A DNA stretch of 64,000 nucleotides. Origin: Leifsonia sp. TF02-11. Its GTDB lineage: Bacteria; Actinomycetota; Actinomycetes; Actinomycetales; Microbacteriaceae. Made by a program: the position numbers and the translations under genes. Where the stretch lies: assembly GCF_017565305.1 (NCBI RefSeq), contig NZ_JAGEKP010000001.1, positions 1 through 64,000 of the forward strand, in the 5' to 3' direction. Under the pieces are notes generated by a model that searched no databases, had not been told where the DNA came from, and saw nothing but the letters and a program-made list of their open reading frames with translations. This document shows, piece after piece, positions 1-7,378 of the stretch. The first letter of the stretch is position 1. Each line of letters begins with the position of its first letter.

Positions 1-184
1 CGTGACGAATCTCGACATTCGTGCCACGAATCTCGAGATTCGTCACGAATCATCGCCGAGGAACCGCTCGCTCGTCACGAGCCGTCGTCGGGCTCGGGAA
101 GTATATTGGCGACGAATGTAGCCGGCGCACCGCCGGCGCCACACCGCGGCGCTCTTCCGCGCGCTGTCGCCTCTCTGCCGCGAC

Positions 185-237
185 ATTCGTGACGAATGTG
201 GCGATTCGTGGCACGAATGTCGACATTCGTGACGAAT
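185..237. repeat. Three-palindrome module, copy A
   Basis: Palindromes of 13, 15 and 13 bases (185-197, 204-218, 225-237) are separated by exactly 6 bases each, giving a 19-21 base centre spacing. The outer ones read attcgtgacgaat and the middle one attcgtggcacgaat. The same layout recurs at 322-374 and 32283-32335, and truncated at 1-50. Confidence 0.85.
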
Positions 238-321
238 CCCGACGTGGCGATGCGCGGCGTCGGCGCTGCGGCGCCGTCGCGCTTCGCGTCGCCTCGCGCG
301 CTGTCGCCTCTCTGCCGCGAC

Positions 322-374
322 ATTCGTGACGAATGTGGCGATTCGTGGCACGAATGTCGACATTCGTGACGAAT
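322..374. repeat. Three-palindrome module, copy B
   Basis: Same arrangement as the copy at 185-237: palindromes at 322-334, 341-355 and 362-374 with 6-base spacers. This copy lies inside an exact 78 bp duplication (161-238 and 298-375), so copies A and B arose by a recent local duplication or gene conversion. Confidence 0.85.
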
Positions 375-480
375 CTCGACGCTGACGGCGGCCGAGGCCG
401 GGCGAAGGGCGCGTAGTCGACCCCTGACGCCGCGGGCCGCTGCTCTGCGCGCCCCCCGTGCCGCTGCGCTACGGCGCCCG

Positions 481-610
481 CATTTGCCGCAAATGTGTGA
501 TTCGACGCGCCTAACGCCACATTTGGCACAAATCTTTCGTGATCGGGTGGCGGGAGATTTGCGCCGAATGTGGTGATTCGCGCCGGGTTACGCCGCATTT
601 GCCGCAGATG
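481..610. repeat. Second palindrome family, four copies
   Basis: Four related inverted repeats: catttgccgcaaatg at 481-495, atttggcacaaat at 521-533, atttgcgccgaat at 557-569 and catttgccgcagatg at 596-610. They are 36-40 bases apart, unlike the 19-base rhythm of the first family. They end about 40 bases from the stop of the DUF58 gene. Role unknown. Confidence 0.65.
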
Positions 611-652
611 CGCGTGGCGCGGTGGGGCACGGCGCGGCGCGCCGCCGCGCCG

Positions 653-1984
653 TCAAAGGCGTCCGGCGGCCTTCAGCGCGAGGTAGCGGTCGGCGAGGGC
701 GGGCGGCAGGTCCGAGGGGGAGCCCGTCACGACCTCCCCGCCGAGGCGGCGCACCGCGGCCGAAACGCGCGCGACGTCGAGCAGCGCGCGCTCGGCGGAG
801 GCGGCGCGGTACACGTCCTCCCTGCGCCCGCGTTGCAGCGCGGCGGCCTCGGCCTCGGGGTCGGTCACGCTCGCGACCACCACGATGTGCTTCTTCGTCA
901 GCTGGGGGAGCACCGACAGCAGGCCGCGCGAACCGCCCGGCGCGTCGATGGAGGTCAGCAGCACCACCAGGGAGCGCTGGCTCGTCATCGCCCCCACCTG
1001 GGCGGGCACGGCCGACCAGTCCATCTCGATGAGCGCGGGCTCGATGCCCGCCATCGTGTCCACCATCCGCGACAGCAGCTCCGCGCCCGTCGCCCCCTGC
1101 ACGCGGCCGCGCACGACCCGGTCGTAGGCGAGCAGGTCGATGCGGTCGCCTGCACGTGTCGCGAGAGCAGCCAGCAGCAGGGAGGCCTCGAACGCGGTGT
1201 CGATGCGCGGCTCGTCGGCGATGCGCGCGGCGGAGGTGCGCGCGGTGTCGATCACGACCACCACGCGACGGTCGCGCTCCGGGCGCCAGGTGCGGACCAT
1301 GACACGGGCACCGCGGCCTCCCGTCGGGTCGTGCCGTCGTGCCGTCGCCCGCCAGTCGATGGAGCGCACGTCGTCGCCGCGGACGTACTCGCGGAGCGAG
1401 TCGAACTCGGTGCCCTGGCCGCGCAACATCACGCTCGTGGTGCCGTCGAGTTCGCGCAGCCGCGTCAGTCGCGACGGCAGGTGCTTGCGGGACGTGAACG
1501 GCGGCAGCACGCGGATCCGGCCGGGCGCCGCCAACGTCGCCTGCCGCGACCACAGTCCGAGCGGGCCGACCGCCCGCACCGTGAGCTGCTCGACGCGGCG
1601 CTCGCCTCTGCGCCAGGGCCGCAGCCCGACCGTGACGCGCCGGCGCTCGCCCGGCGGGATGCTGATGGCGATGCGGGAGGGCTCGGCCCCGGCCGACGGC
1701 TCCCACGCGTCGCGCAGCACGCCGCGCAGGGTGCGGGTCCCGACGTTGGTGACGAACAGCTCGGCGGTCGCGTCGGCGCCCAGCCGTACGCGCGCAGGAA
1801 GCTCACGGGCCACCCGCACGCGCCGCGGCGAGGCGGCCAGCGCCAGGTCGATCGCCCCGAGCACGACGCACAGCAGCACCCAGCCGCCCAGCGCGGCGTA
1901 CGCGAGCGCCTGCTCCCCGCCGAGGAGCACGACGGGGACGACGCCCAGCGCCAGCAGGGCGACGAAACGTCCGGACACGGTCAT
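653..1984 (-). CDS. DUF58 domain membrane protein
   Basis: A 443-residue protein with two N-terminal membrane segments (about residues 8-25 and 28-50), then a DUF58 domain. The domain hallmark LREYVRGDDVRSIDWRAT lies near residue 220, followed by a von Willebrand A-like strand VVVVIDTARTS whose metal site is incomplete. DUF58 proteins are usually encoded beside MoxR ATPases and are thought to act with them in assembling or maturing envelope or enzyme complexes; the substrate is unknown. It is the last gene of a five-gene minus-strand cluster and starts 9 bases after the moxR stop, so it is almost certainly co-transcribed. Confidence 0.9.
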   Translation of the reverse strand: MTVSGRFVALLALGVVPVVLLGGEQALAYAALGGWVLLCVVLGAIDLALAASPRRVRVARELPARVRLGADATAELFVTNVGTRTLRGVLRDAWEPSAGAEPSRIAISIPPGERRRVTVGLRPWRRGERRVEQLTVRAVGPLGLWSRQATLAAPGRIRVLPPFTSRKHLPSRLTRLRELDGTTSVMLRGQGTEFDSLREYVRGDDVRSIDWRATARRHDPTGGRGARVMVRTWRPERDRRVVVVIDTARTSAARIADEPRIDTAFEASLLLAALATRAGDRIDLLAYDRVVRGRVQGATGAELLSRMVDTMAGIEPALIEMDWSAVPAQVGAMTSQRSLVVLLTSIDAPGGSRGLLSVLPQLTKKHIVVVASVTDPEAEAAALQRGRREDVYRAASAERALLDVARVSAAVRRLGGEVVTGSPSDLPPALADRYLALKAAGRL

Positions 1985-1993
1985 CGGCTCGCC

Positions 1994-3010
1994 TTAGATC
2001 GGGACCTGGACCTGCTGCACGATGGAGCGCAGGATCGCGTCGGCGCCGACACCCTCGAGCTCGGCCTCCGGACGCAGCTGGATGCGGTGCCGCCAGACCG
2101 GGACGAGCATGGCCTGCACATGGTCCGGCGTGATCGAGTCGTAGCCGGACAGCCACGCCCACGCTTTGGCCGCGGCGAGCAGCGCGGTCGTGCCGCGCGG
2201 GCTCACGCCGAGCCGCACCGACGGGCTGCGGCGCGTCGCCCTCGCGAGGTCGACGATGTACGCCAGCACGTCCGGGTTGGCGCCGACGGCCGCCGCCGCC
2301 GCGCGGGCGTCGTTCAGCTGTCGCGCGTCGAGCACCGGCGTGACGCCCGCGCCGGCCAGATCGCGCGGGTTGAACCCGGCGGCGTGCCTGCGCAGCACCT
2401 CCACCTCGGCCTCGCGCTCCGGCACGTCGAGCGTGAGCTTGAGCAGGAAGCGGTCGAGCTGCGCCTCCGGGAGCGTGTACGTCCCCTCGTACTCGATCGG
2501 GTTCTGCGTGGCCGCGACGATGAACGGGTCGGGAAGGCGGCGGCTGACGCCGTCGACGCTGACCTGGCGCTCCTCCATCGCCTCCAGCAGAGCCGACTGC
2601 GTCTTGGGAGGCGTGCGGTTGATCTCGTCGGCGAGCAGGATGTTCGTGAACACCGGCCCTTCGCGGAACACGAACCCGCCGGTCTGCGCGTCGTAGACCA
2701 GCGATCCCGTGACGTCGCCCGGCATCAGGTCGGGAGTGAACTGGATGCGCGTGGTCGAGAGGCTCAGCGCCTCACTGAGCGAGCGCACCAGCAGCGTCTT
2801 GGCGACGCCGGGGACGCCTTCCAGCAGCACGTGCCCGCGTGCGAGCAGCGCGATCATGAGGCCGGTCACGGCCCCGTCCTGTCCGACGACGGCCTTGCCG
2901 ACCTCTGCGCGCACCCGGGCGAGGGCGTGGCGCAGGTCGGCGGAGCCGGCGGCGGGAGCGCCGGCCGGGTTCGCGTCGGCTCGGTGGGATCCGGTCGTGA
3001 GGTCGGTCAT
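1994..3010 (-). CDS. MoxR family AAA+ ATPase
   Basis: A 338-residue AAA+ ATPase of the MoxR group, which remodels or activates partner proteins using ATP. Walker A is GVPGVAKT at residues 65-72, Walker B ILLADE at 124-129, and sensor-1 region ATQNPIEYEGTYTLPEAQLDRF follows; the C-terminal lid contains SPRG. The ATG overlaps the stop of the upstream DUF4350 gene (ATGA), indicating [13 protein letters not shown] coupling. With DUF58 downstream and DUF4129/DUF4350 upstream it forms the classical MoxR module. The usual transglutaminase-like partner is not in this cluster. The family call is very secure, the biological target is not known. Confidence 0.95.
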   Translation of the reverse strand: MTDLTTGSHRADANPAGAPAAGSADLRHALARVRAEVGKAVVGQDGAVTGLMIALLARGHVLLEGVPGVAKTLLVRSLSEALSLSTTRIQFTPDLMPGDVTGSLVYDAQTGGFVFREGPVFTNILLADEINRTPPKTQSALLEAMEERQVSVDGVSRRLPDPFIVAATQNPIEYEGTYTLPEAQLDRFLLKLTLDVPEREAEVEVLRRHAAGFNPRDLAGAGVTPVLDARQLNDARAAAAAVGANPDVLAYIVDLARATRRSPSVRLGVSPRGTTALLAAAKAWAWLSGYDSITPDHVQAMLVPVWRHRIQLRPEAELEGVGADAILRSIVQQVQVPI

Positions 3011-4308
3011 GGTTCCATTCTTCCGGTCGATCGCGGATGGTCGGGGGAGGCGGCGGCTGCGGTGGCGCGTTCGAGTTCCGCCAGCCGGTCGGAGAGGTCG
3101 ATGAGCTCGCGATCCGAGCGCGGGTGCTCATCGACCAGCAACAGGAGGAGAGCGGCGTGGTCTCGGCCGGTGAGCGCCGCGACGGCTTCGGCGACCTCGT
3201 CGGTCGTTGCGGCGCGGGGCAGTCCCACGATCGTGCTCAGCCGGCCGATCGTGCCGATGCGCAGCGCGTCGGCGGCGCGGAGCCGGGCCGACGATCGTTG
3301 GTACAGGCGGGCGCGGCCCTCGCGCGTCTCGCCGGCGCGGACGACGACGGGGAGGTGCTCCACCACCAGCGGCCCGAACCGGCGGCCGCGCCACACGGCC
3401 GCCGCCACGAACACCAGCGTGAGCAGGATCACGACGGGGGTCACCCAGCCGGGTGTGAGGGAGGCGAGGTCGGCCGGACCGCTGACCGAGCGGTCGATCA
3501 GACCCGGCAGATACCAGACCAGCGTGCGGTGCTCGCCGAGGAGGTTGAGGCCGAGAGCGGCGTTGCCGAGACGGTCGATCCCGTCGTTCATCAGCACGGC
3601 CGCCGAGCCGAGCAGGTAGACCGTGCGGCCCTGGTAGGAGGTCTCGACCAGCGACGCGCGCCCCCCAGAGCCCTCGAAGCAGGCCGTGGCGTCGCCGCTC
3701 GCCCGGAAAGTGCCGGGCGCAGAGGTGCCGTCGGTGTTCGTGGTGGCGCGCGGGTCGATGCGCGCGGCGCGCTGGGCGGCGGGGAGGTCGCATCCGGCGG
3801 AGGCCACACCTCCCGGTTCGCCCGCCGCGTGGACCGTCGGAGCGAGGGCCTGCAGCGCCGCGAAGTGCGGCTCGACGACGACGATGGTGCTCGCCACCGA
3901 GGTCAGCTGGTCGTAGCCTTCGTGGTCGAGGTTGCCCTCGGGGTCGTAGACGAGCACGGTCGTGTCGTCGCCTGCGGCGTCGCGCACCTGGGCAAGGGAG
4001 GCGGCCGTCTTCACGGTCACGCCCTGCTGGCCGAGCACCTGGGCGAGCGCCTTGCTGCCCACCGGTCCCGGGTTCGTGGTGCTCAGTGGGTCGCCGCCGA
4101 TGCTGCGCCCCGCCCCCAGCGCCAGGCTGGAGAGGGCGACGAGCAGGGCGATGACGCCGAGGACGATCCACGGCACGGCACGGCGGGCGGTTCGTCGGAC
4201 GGTGGGGGAGACCGCGGCGGCGACCGCGTCCTCCCCGGTCGGGACTGATGCGGGCACGGACGCGGGCTCGCGCTGCTGGGTCGTGCCCGGTGGCAGGATG
4301 CCCGTCAC
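3007..4308 (-). CDS. DUF4350 domain membrane protein
   Basis: A 433-residue protein starting at a GTG (4306-4308) that overlaps the stop of the preceding gene as GTGA. Residues 1-35 are cytoplasmic and polar, one membrane segment follows (about 37-60, WIVLGVIALLVAL), then a DUF4350 domain with GSKALAQVLGQQGVTV near residue 75, and a second membrane segment near WVTPVVILLTLVFVAAAVW before a charged C-terminal tail. DUF4350 resembles a glutamine-amidotransferase/IFT52-like fold found in MoxR clusters. It probably displays its central domain outside the membrane. The frame stays open far upstream, but that part overlaps two genes and is not [10 protein letters not shown]. Biochemical role unknown. 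Confidence 0.88.
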   Translation of the reverse strand: MTGILPPGTTQQREPASVPASVPTGEDAVAAAVSPTVRRTARRAVPWIVLGVIALLVALSSLALGAGRSIGGDPLSTTNPGPVGSKALAQVLGQQGVTVKTAASLAQVRDAAGDDTTVLVYDPEGNLDHEGYDQLTSVASTIVVVEPHFAALQALAPTVHAAGEPGGVASAGCDLPAAQRAARIDPRATTNTDGTSAPGTFRASGDATACFEGSGGRASLVETSYQGRTVYLLGSAAVLMNDGIDRLGNAALGLNLLGEHRTLVWYLPGLIDRSVSGPADLASLTPGWVTPVVILLTLVFVAAAVWRGRRFGPLVVEHLPVVVRAGETREGRARLYQRSSARLRAADALRIGTIGRLSTIVGLPRAATTDEVAEAVAALTGRDHAALLLLLVDEHPRSDRELIDLSDRLAELERATAAAASPDHPRSTGRMEP

Positions 4309-4961
4309 ACGACCACCGCCTCCTGAGCAGGACGGATGCGCTGCAGCTGTGCGTCGAGGGCGACGAGCTGCTGGTATCCGGCCTCGGAGCCCGGCCGGTC
4401 GAGGTAGCGCACCTCGTCGAAGGTCTTCGCGGCCTGGCGGAGTTCTGCGCCCTGGTCGGGAGCGGAGCGCGCGGCCTGGGCGGCGAACTCGGTGGCGGTC
4501 GTCCCCGGGCGCACGTCCACGAGGGTGCGCTCGTCGAGCGCTGCGGCGATCGCCCGGAACTGCTCTTCGATCGCCAGCGGCCAGTCCGCCGCCCTGGCGG
4601 CCTCCGCCGCCGAGCGGCGCAGCTCGTCCGCCGAACGCGCGTCGTCGGCGCCGAACAGCGCGCGTCGGTCCGAGGCGGCCCTGCGGTTGACGCGCGGCCG
4701 GCCGAAGATCAGGAACGCGGCGACGATCAGCGCGGCGACGATCAGCACGACCACCACCAGCAGCACCGGTCCGGCATCGCCCGTCGGCCCGCTGAACAGC
4801 GATCCCAGCCAGTCCTGGACGGCCTTGGACGCGAGGTCGAACCAGGTGGGCTTGGCGGCCTGGTACTCCGGCTTGGCGAGCTCGTTGCGCAGCCAGTCTT
4901 GAGCTTGTGGCGAACTGGGATCCACCGGCACGTCGAGCCGGAGCGCCGAGAGCGGGAGCAC
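4305..4961 (-). CDS. DUF4129 domain membrane protein
   Basis: A 218-residue protein with one central membrane segment (VLLVVVVLIVAALIVAAFLIF) and a cytoplasmic C-terminal DUF4129 domain containing WPLAIEEQFRAIAAALDER and GTTATEFA, the usual DUF4129 landmarks. The GTG at 4959-4961 was chosen because it follows the stop of the upstream gene by two bases; the frame is open further upstream, but only over another gene. DUF4129 proteins are often fused to transglutaminase domains; here the domain stands alone. It is [15 protein letters not shown] coupled to the DUF4350 gene downstream. A role in envelope or secreted-protein maturation with MoxR is an inference from context. Confidence 0.85.
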   Translation of the reverse strand: MLPLSALRLDVPVDPSSPQAQDWLRNELAKPEYQAAKPTWFDLASKAVQDWLGSLFSGPTGDAGPVLLVVVVLIVAALIVAAFLIFGRPRVNRRAASDRRALFGADDARSADELRRSAAEAARAADWPLAIEEQFRAIAAALDERTLVDVRPGTTATEFAAQAARSAPDQGAELRQAAKTFDEVRYLDRPGSEAGYQQLVALDAQLQRIRPAQEAVVV

Positions 4962-4963
4962 GC

Positions 4964-6397
4964 TCAGGCGCCCGGCCAGGTCGCGCTCGGCGCGGGCTGC
5001 GTGTACGGGTCGGGCAGGTCGTGGCCGGTCTGGCGAGCCTCCACGAAGCGCACGAGCTCCAGGTCGAGCCCTTCTTTGCGCATCCGGAGGTCGATGTAGA
5101 TGAGGCCGAGCGCGGCCGACTGCACGACGCTGCCGATCGCTCCGACGATCGCGCCGACGACGGACGTGAGAACATTCGCGCCGAGCTGGCTGGCTAGCAC
5201 CGCGCTGAAGCTGGTCGAGTCGGGCGAGCTGAGCGAGGTCGGGGCGAACACGCCCCCGGCCATCAAACCGATGAAGGCGAACGGGATCGAGATCACCTGC
5301 GTGACGGCGTAGATGATGAGGTACAGCAGGATGAGCACGCCGAAGGTGCGCCAGAAGTACCCGGTGGTGAGCCGCCACGAGCGGGCGATCGCCGACCGCA
5401 GCGGCAGCCGTTCGATCACGAGCGCACTCGGCACGATGGACAGCTTGGTGTAGAGCCAGACGAAGAGGGCCAGCAGCCCGAAGCCGCCGCCGAGCCCGGC
5501 GAGGACGGCGCCGATCACGCCCGCCGTGCCGCCGAGCATCGCCAGCGCCACGATGACGGCGATCACGAGGGCGAACGCCAGCAGCCAGCCCAGCGACCAC
5601 AGGAACGTCCAGCCGACCAAGGCTCCGAAACGGCTGCGGAGCCTCGCCCAGAGAGCCCGGAAGGTCAGCTTCTCGCCGAGGGTCTCGCGCGACACCTCGC
5701 TGACGACGATGCCCTGCAGGAGTGCGCCGAAGATCCCCGAGATGACGACCGCCAGCACGCCGAGCACGATGCTGCCGCCCACGGCGCCCGCGGTGATCGC
5801 GCCGCGGTCGGCGGCGTCCGCATTGTCGATCCGCGAGAACAGCAGGTAGCCGCCGCCGAAGATGAGCAGCGAGACGACGATGGTCGGGATGCCCTGCAGC
5901 ACCAGCGCGGCGCCGACCGTGATCTTGGGGTTGCGCCGCAGAGCCTGGAACGGGGCTCCGATGAGCGTGCCGAACGCCAGGGGGCGCAACGGCACGAGTC
6001 CGGGCTTGGGCGGCGGAGCCCACCCGGGCTGAGCGCCTGGAGCACCATACTGCTGTTGCCATCCTGGCCGCTGTTGCCATCCTGGCTGCTGTTGCCAGCC
6101 GGGCTGCTGCTGCCAGCCGGGCTGCTGGGGGTAGCCCTGCTGGGGGTAGCCCTGCTGTGGGTATCCCTGCTGTGGGTATCCCTGCTGTGGGTATCCCTGC
6201 TGTGGGTACCCCGGCTGCGGATACCCCGGCGCGTACTCGCCGTATTGCGGAGCCTGCGCGGTCGGCGGGGGAGCGGTCGGCGGCGCCGGAGGTGTGGGAG
6301 GAGCAGGCGGCGGCGTCGCGCCTTCGGGTCCCGTCCCGCCGCCCGCTGTCGCGTCGTCGGTCGAGCCAGGTGCCCGCCAGGTCTGGTCGTCGCTCAC
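4964..6397 (-). CDS. Polytopic membrane protein, GDPD membrane-domain-like, with Gln/Pro-rich N-terminus
   Basis: A 477-residue protein. The first ~140 residues are low complexity: proline-rich, then about six GYPQQ repeats (coded near 6115-6215) and four PGWQQ repeats. A multi-helix membrane region follows that resembles the membrane domain of glycerophosphodiester phosphodiesterases; no catalytic GDPD domain is present. Cytosolic YPQQ-rich tails are common on actinobacterial membrane proteins and may promote clustering. The GTG at 6395-6397 has a GAGAGG ribosome site 7 bases upstream. It is the first gene of the five-gene minus-strand cluster and is divergent from mtrA. Function unknown. 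Confidence 0.82.
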   Translation of the reverse strand: MSDDQTWRAPGSTDDATAGGGTGPEGATPPPAPPTPPAPPTAPPPTAQAPQYGEYAPGYPQPGYPQQGYPQQGYPQQGYPQQGYPQQGYPQQPGWQQQPGWQQQPGWQQRPGWQQQYGAPGAQPGWAPPPKPGLVPLRPLAFGTLIGAPFQALRRNPKITVGAALVLQGIPTIVVSLLIFGGGYLLFSRIDNADAADRGAITAGAVGGSIVLGVLAVVISGIFGALLQGIVVSEVSRETLGEKLTFRALWARLRSRFGALVGWTFLWSLGWLLAFALVIAVIVALAMLGGTAGVIGAVLAGLGGGFGLLALFVWLYTKLSIVPSALVIERLPLRSAIARSWRLTTGYFWRTFGVLILLYLIIYAVTQVISIPFAFIGLMAGGVFAPTSLSSPDSTSFSAVLASQLGANVLTSVVGAIVGAIGSVVQSAALGLIYIDLRMRKEGLDLELVRFVEARQTGHDLPDPYTQPAPSATWPGA

Positions 6398-6507
6398 GCC
6401 GTGCCTCTCATCCCCCGCCTGATGCGTGCTCCCATGCTGGCACATCCTCCTTTCCCGCGATGCCCCGTCCACGGGGCACGTCGCTGCGCATGCCAGGCAA
6501 CCGGCGC

Positions 6508-6579
6508 AAACGGCGCACAGCCGGCAAACGGCGCACAGCCGGCAAACGGCGCACAGCCGGCAAACGGCGCACAGCCGGC
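6508..6579. repeat. 18 bp tandem repeat, four exact units
   Basis: The unit aaacggcgcacagccggc is repeated four times without a change (6508, 6526, 6544, 6562). It lies in the 284-base region between the divergent GDPD-like membrane gene and mtrA, upstream of the likely mtrA promoter. Copy number is likely to vary between strains, and it could alter spacing of regulatory sites. Confidence 0.9.
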
Positions 6580-6681
6580 ATCGGGCCGGCATACAAGGCT
6601 CGTGCAGCCTCCTCGACTACGCTGGACCCGTTACATCCGCGGCGCGCGCCGCCCGAGAGGGGTTCAGGGGAATCTTCGGAC

Positions 6682-7365
6682 ATGACTAGTCGCATCCTGG
6701 TGGTCGATGACGACACCGCGCTCGCCGAGATGATCGGCATCGTGCTCCGCACCGAGGGATTCGACCCCGTGTTCTGCGAAGACGGAGCCCAGGCGATCGA
6801 CATCTTCCGTGCTTCCAAGCCCGACCTCGTCCTCCTCGATCTCATGCTCCCCGGCCTCGACGGCATCGAGGTGTGCAGCCGCATCCGCGCCGAGTCCGGC
6901 ACGCCCGTCATCATGCTCACGGCCAAGTCCGACACGGCCGACGTCGTCAAGGGCCTCGAGTCCGGCGCCGACGACTACATGGTCAAGCCGTTCAACCCCA
7001 AGGAGCTCGTCGCCCGAATCCGCACGCGCCTGCGTCCCGCCCCGACGGCACCGCCCGCCGAGCAGCTGCGCGTCGGCGACCTGCTCGTCGACGTCGCCGG
7101 CCACGAGGTGCGCCGCGGCGACGCCCGCATCGCCCTCACTCCGCTCGAGTTCGACCTCCTGCTCGCGCTGGCCTCCAAGCCGCAGCAGGTGTTCACGCGC
7201 GAGATGCTCCTCGAGCAGGTCTGGGGATACCACTACAAGGCAGACACCCGGCTGGTGAACGTGCACGTGCAGCGCCTGCGCGCCAAGGTGGAGCAGGACC
7301 CGGACAACCCGAAGATCGTGATGACCGTGCGCGGTGTCGGTTACCGCGCCGGCGCGGCGACCTGA
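6682..7365 (+). CDS. mtrA: Response regulator MtrA
   Basis: A 227-residue OmpR/PhoB-type response regulator. The receiver domain has the acidic pair near residues 9-11, phospho-acceptor Asp53 in LVLLDLMLPGLDG and conserved Lys in MVKPF. The C-terminal winged helix carries the signature VWGYHYKADTRLVNVHVQRLRAKVE. MtrA controls cell wall hydrolases, division and osmotic responses in actinobacteria, with MtrB as sensor. The ATG at 6682 was chosen because the receiver fold starts there; the longer open frame runs over the 18 bp repeats. mtrB starts 13 bases after the stop, and lpqB follows, the standard order. Confidence 0.97.
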   Translation: MTSRILVVDDDTALAEMIGIVLRTEGFDPVFCEDGAQAIDIFRASKPDLVLLDLMLPGLDGIEVCSRIRAESGTPVIMLTAKSDTADVVKGLESGADDYMVKPFNPKELVARIRTRLRPAPTAPPAEQLRVGDLLVDVAGHEVRRGDARIALTPLEFDLLLALASKPQQVFTREMLLEQVWGYHYKADTRLVNVHVQRLRAKVEQDPDNPKIVMTVRGVGYRAGAAT

Positions 7366-7378
7366 CCGGGAGGCCGCG

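Larger units (their letters stand above)
1..652. repeat. Intergenic region rich in short palindromes
   Basis: No plausible gene lies here; open frames are short and their products are arginine-rich noise. The stretch holds two palindrome families. The first has cores attcgtgacgaat and attcgtggcacgaat arranged as triplets (1-50 truncated, 185-237, 322-374). The second has catttgccgcaaatg-like cores at 481-495, 521-533, 557-569 and 596-610. A 78 bp stretch (161-238) is repeated exactly at 298-375. The region sits beyond the 3' end of the DUF58 gene; what lies to its left is outside the window. Function is unknown; protein-binding sites, terminators or mobile REP-like elements are all possible. 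Confidence 0.8.

Noticed and set aside
1-400. CRISPR-like array
   Set aside because: The repeats are palindromes with 6-base spacers, not 25-40 base repeats with unique spacers, and no cas gene is present.
539-3619. 1026-codon plus-strand frame opposite the DUF58/MoxR genes
   Set aside because: Antisense of conserved genes; low-complexity His/Arg/Gly-rich product.
6408-6950. Peptide repeats LPAVRR on the minus strand over the 18 bp tandem repeat
   Set aside because: It overlaps mtrA antisense and the repeat simply reads through in frame because 18 is divisible by three; no start site or homology.
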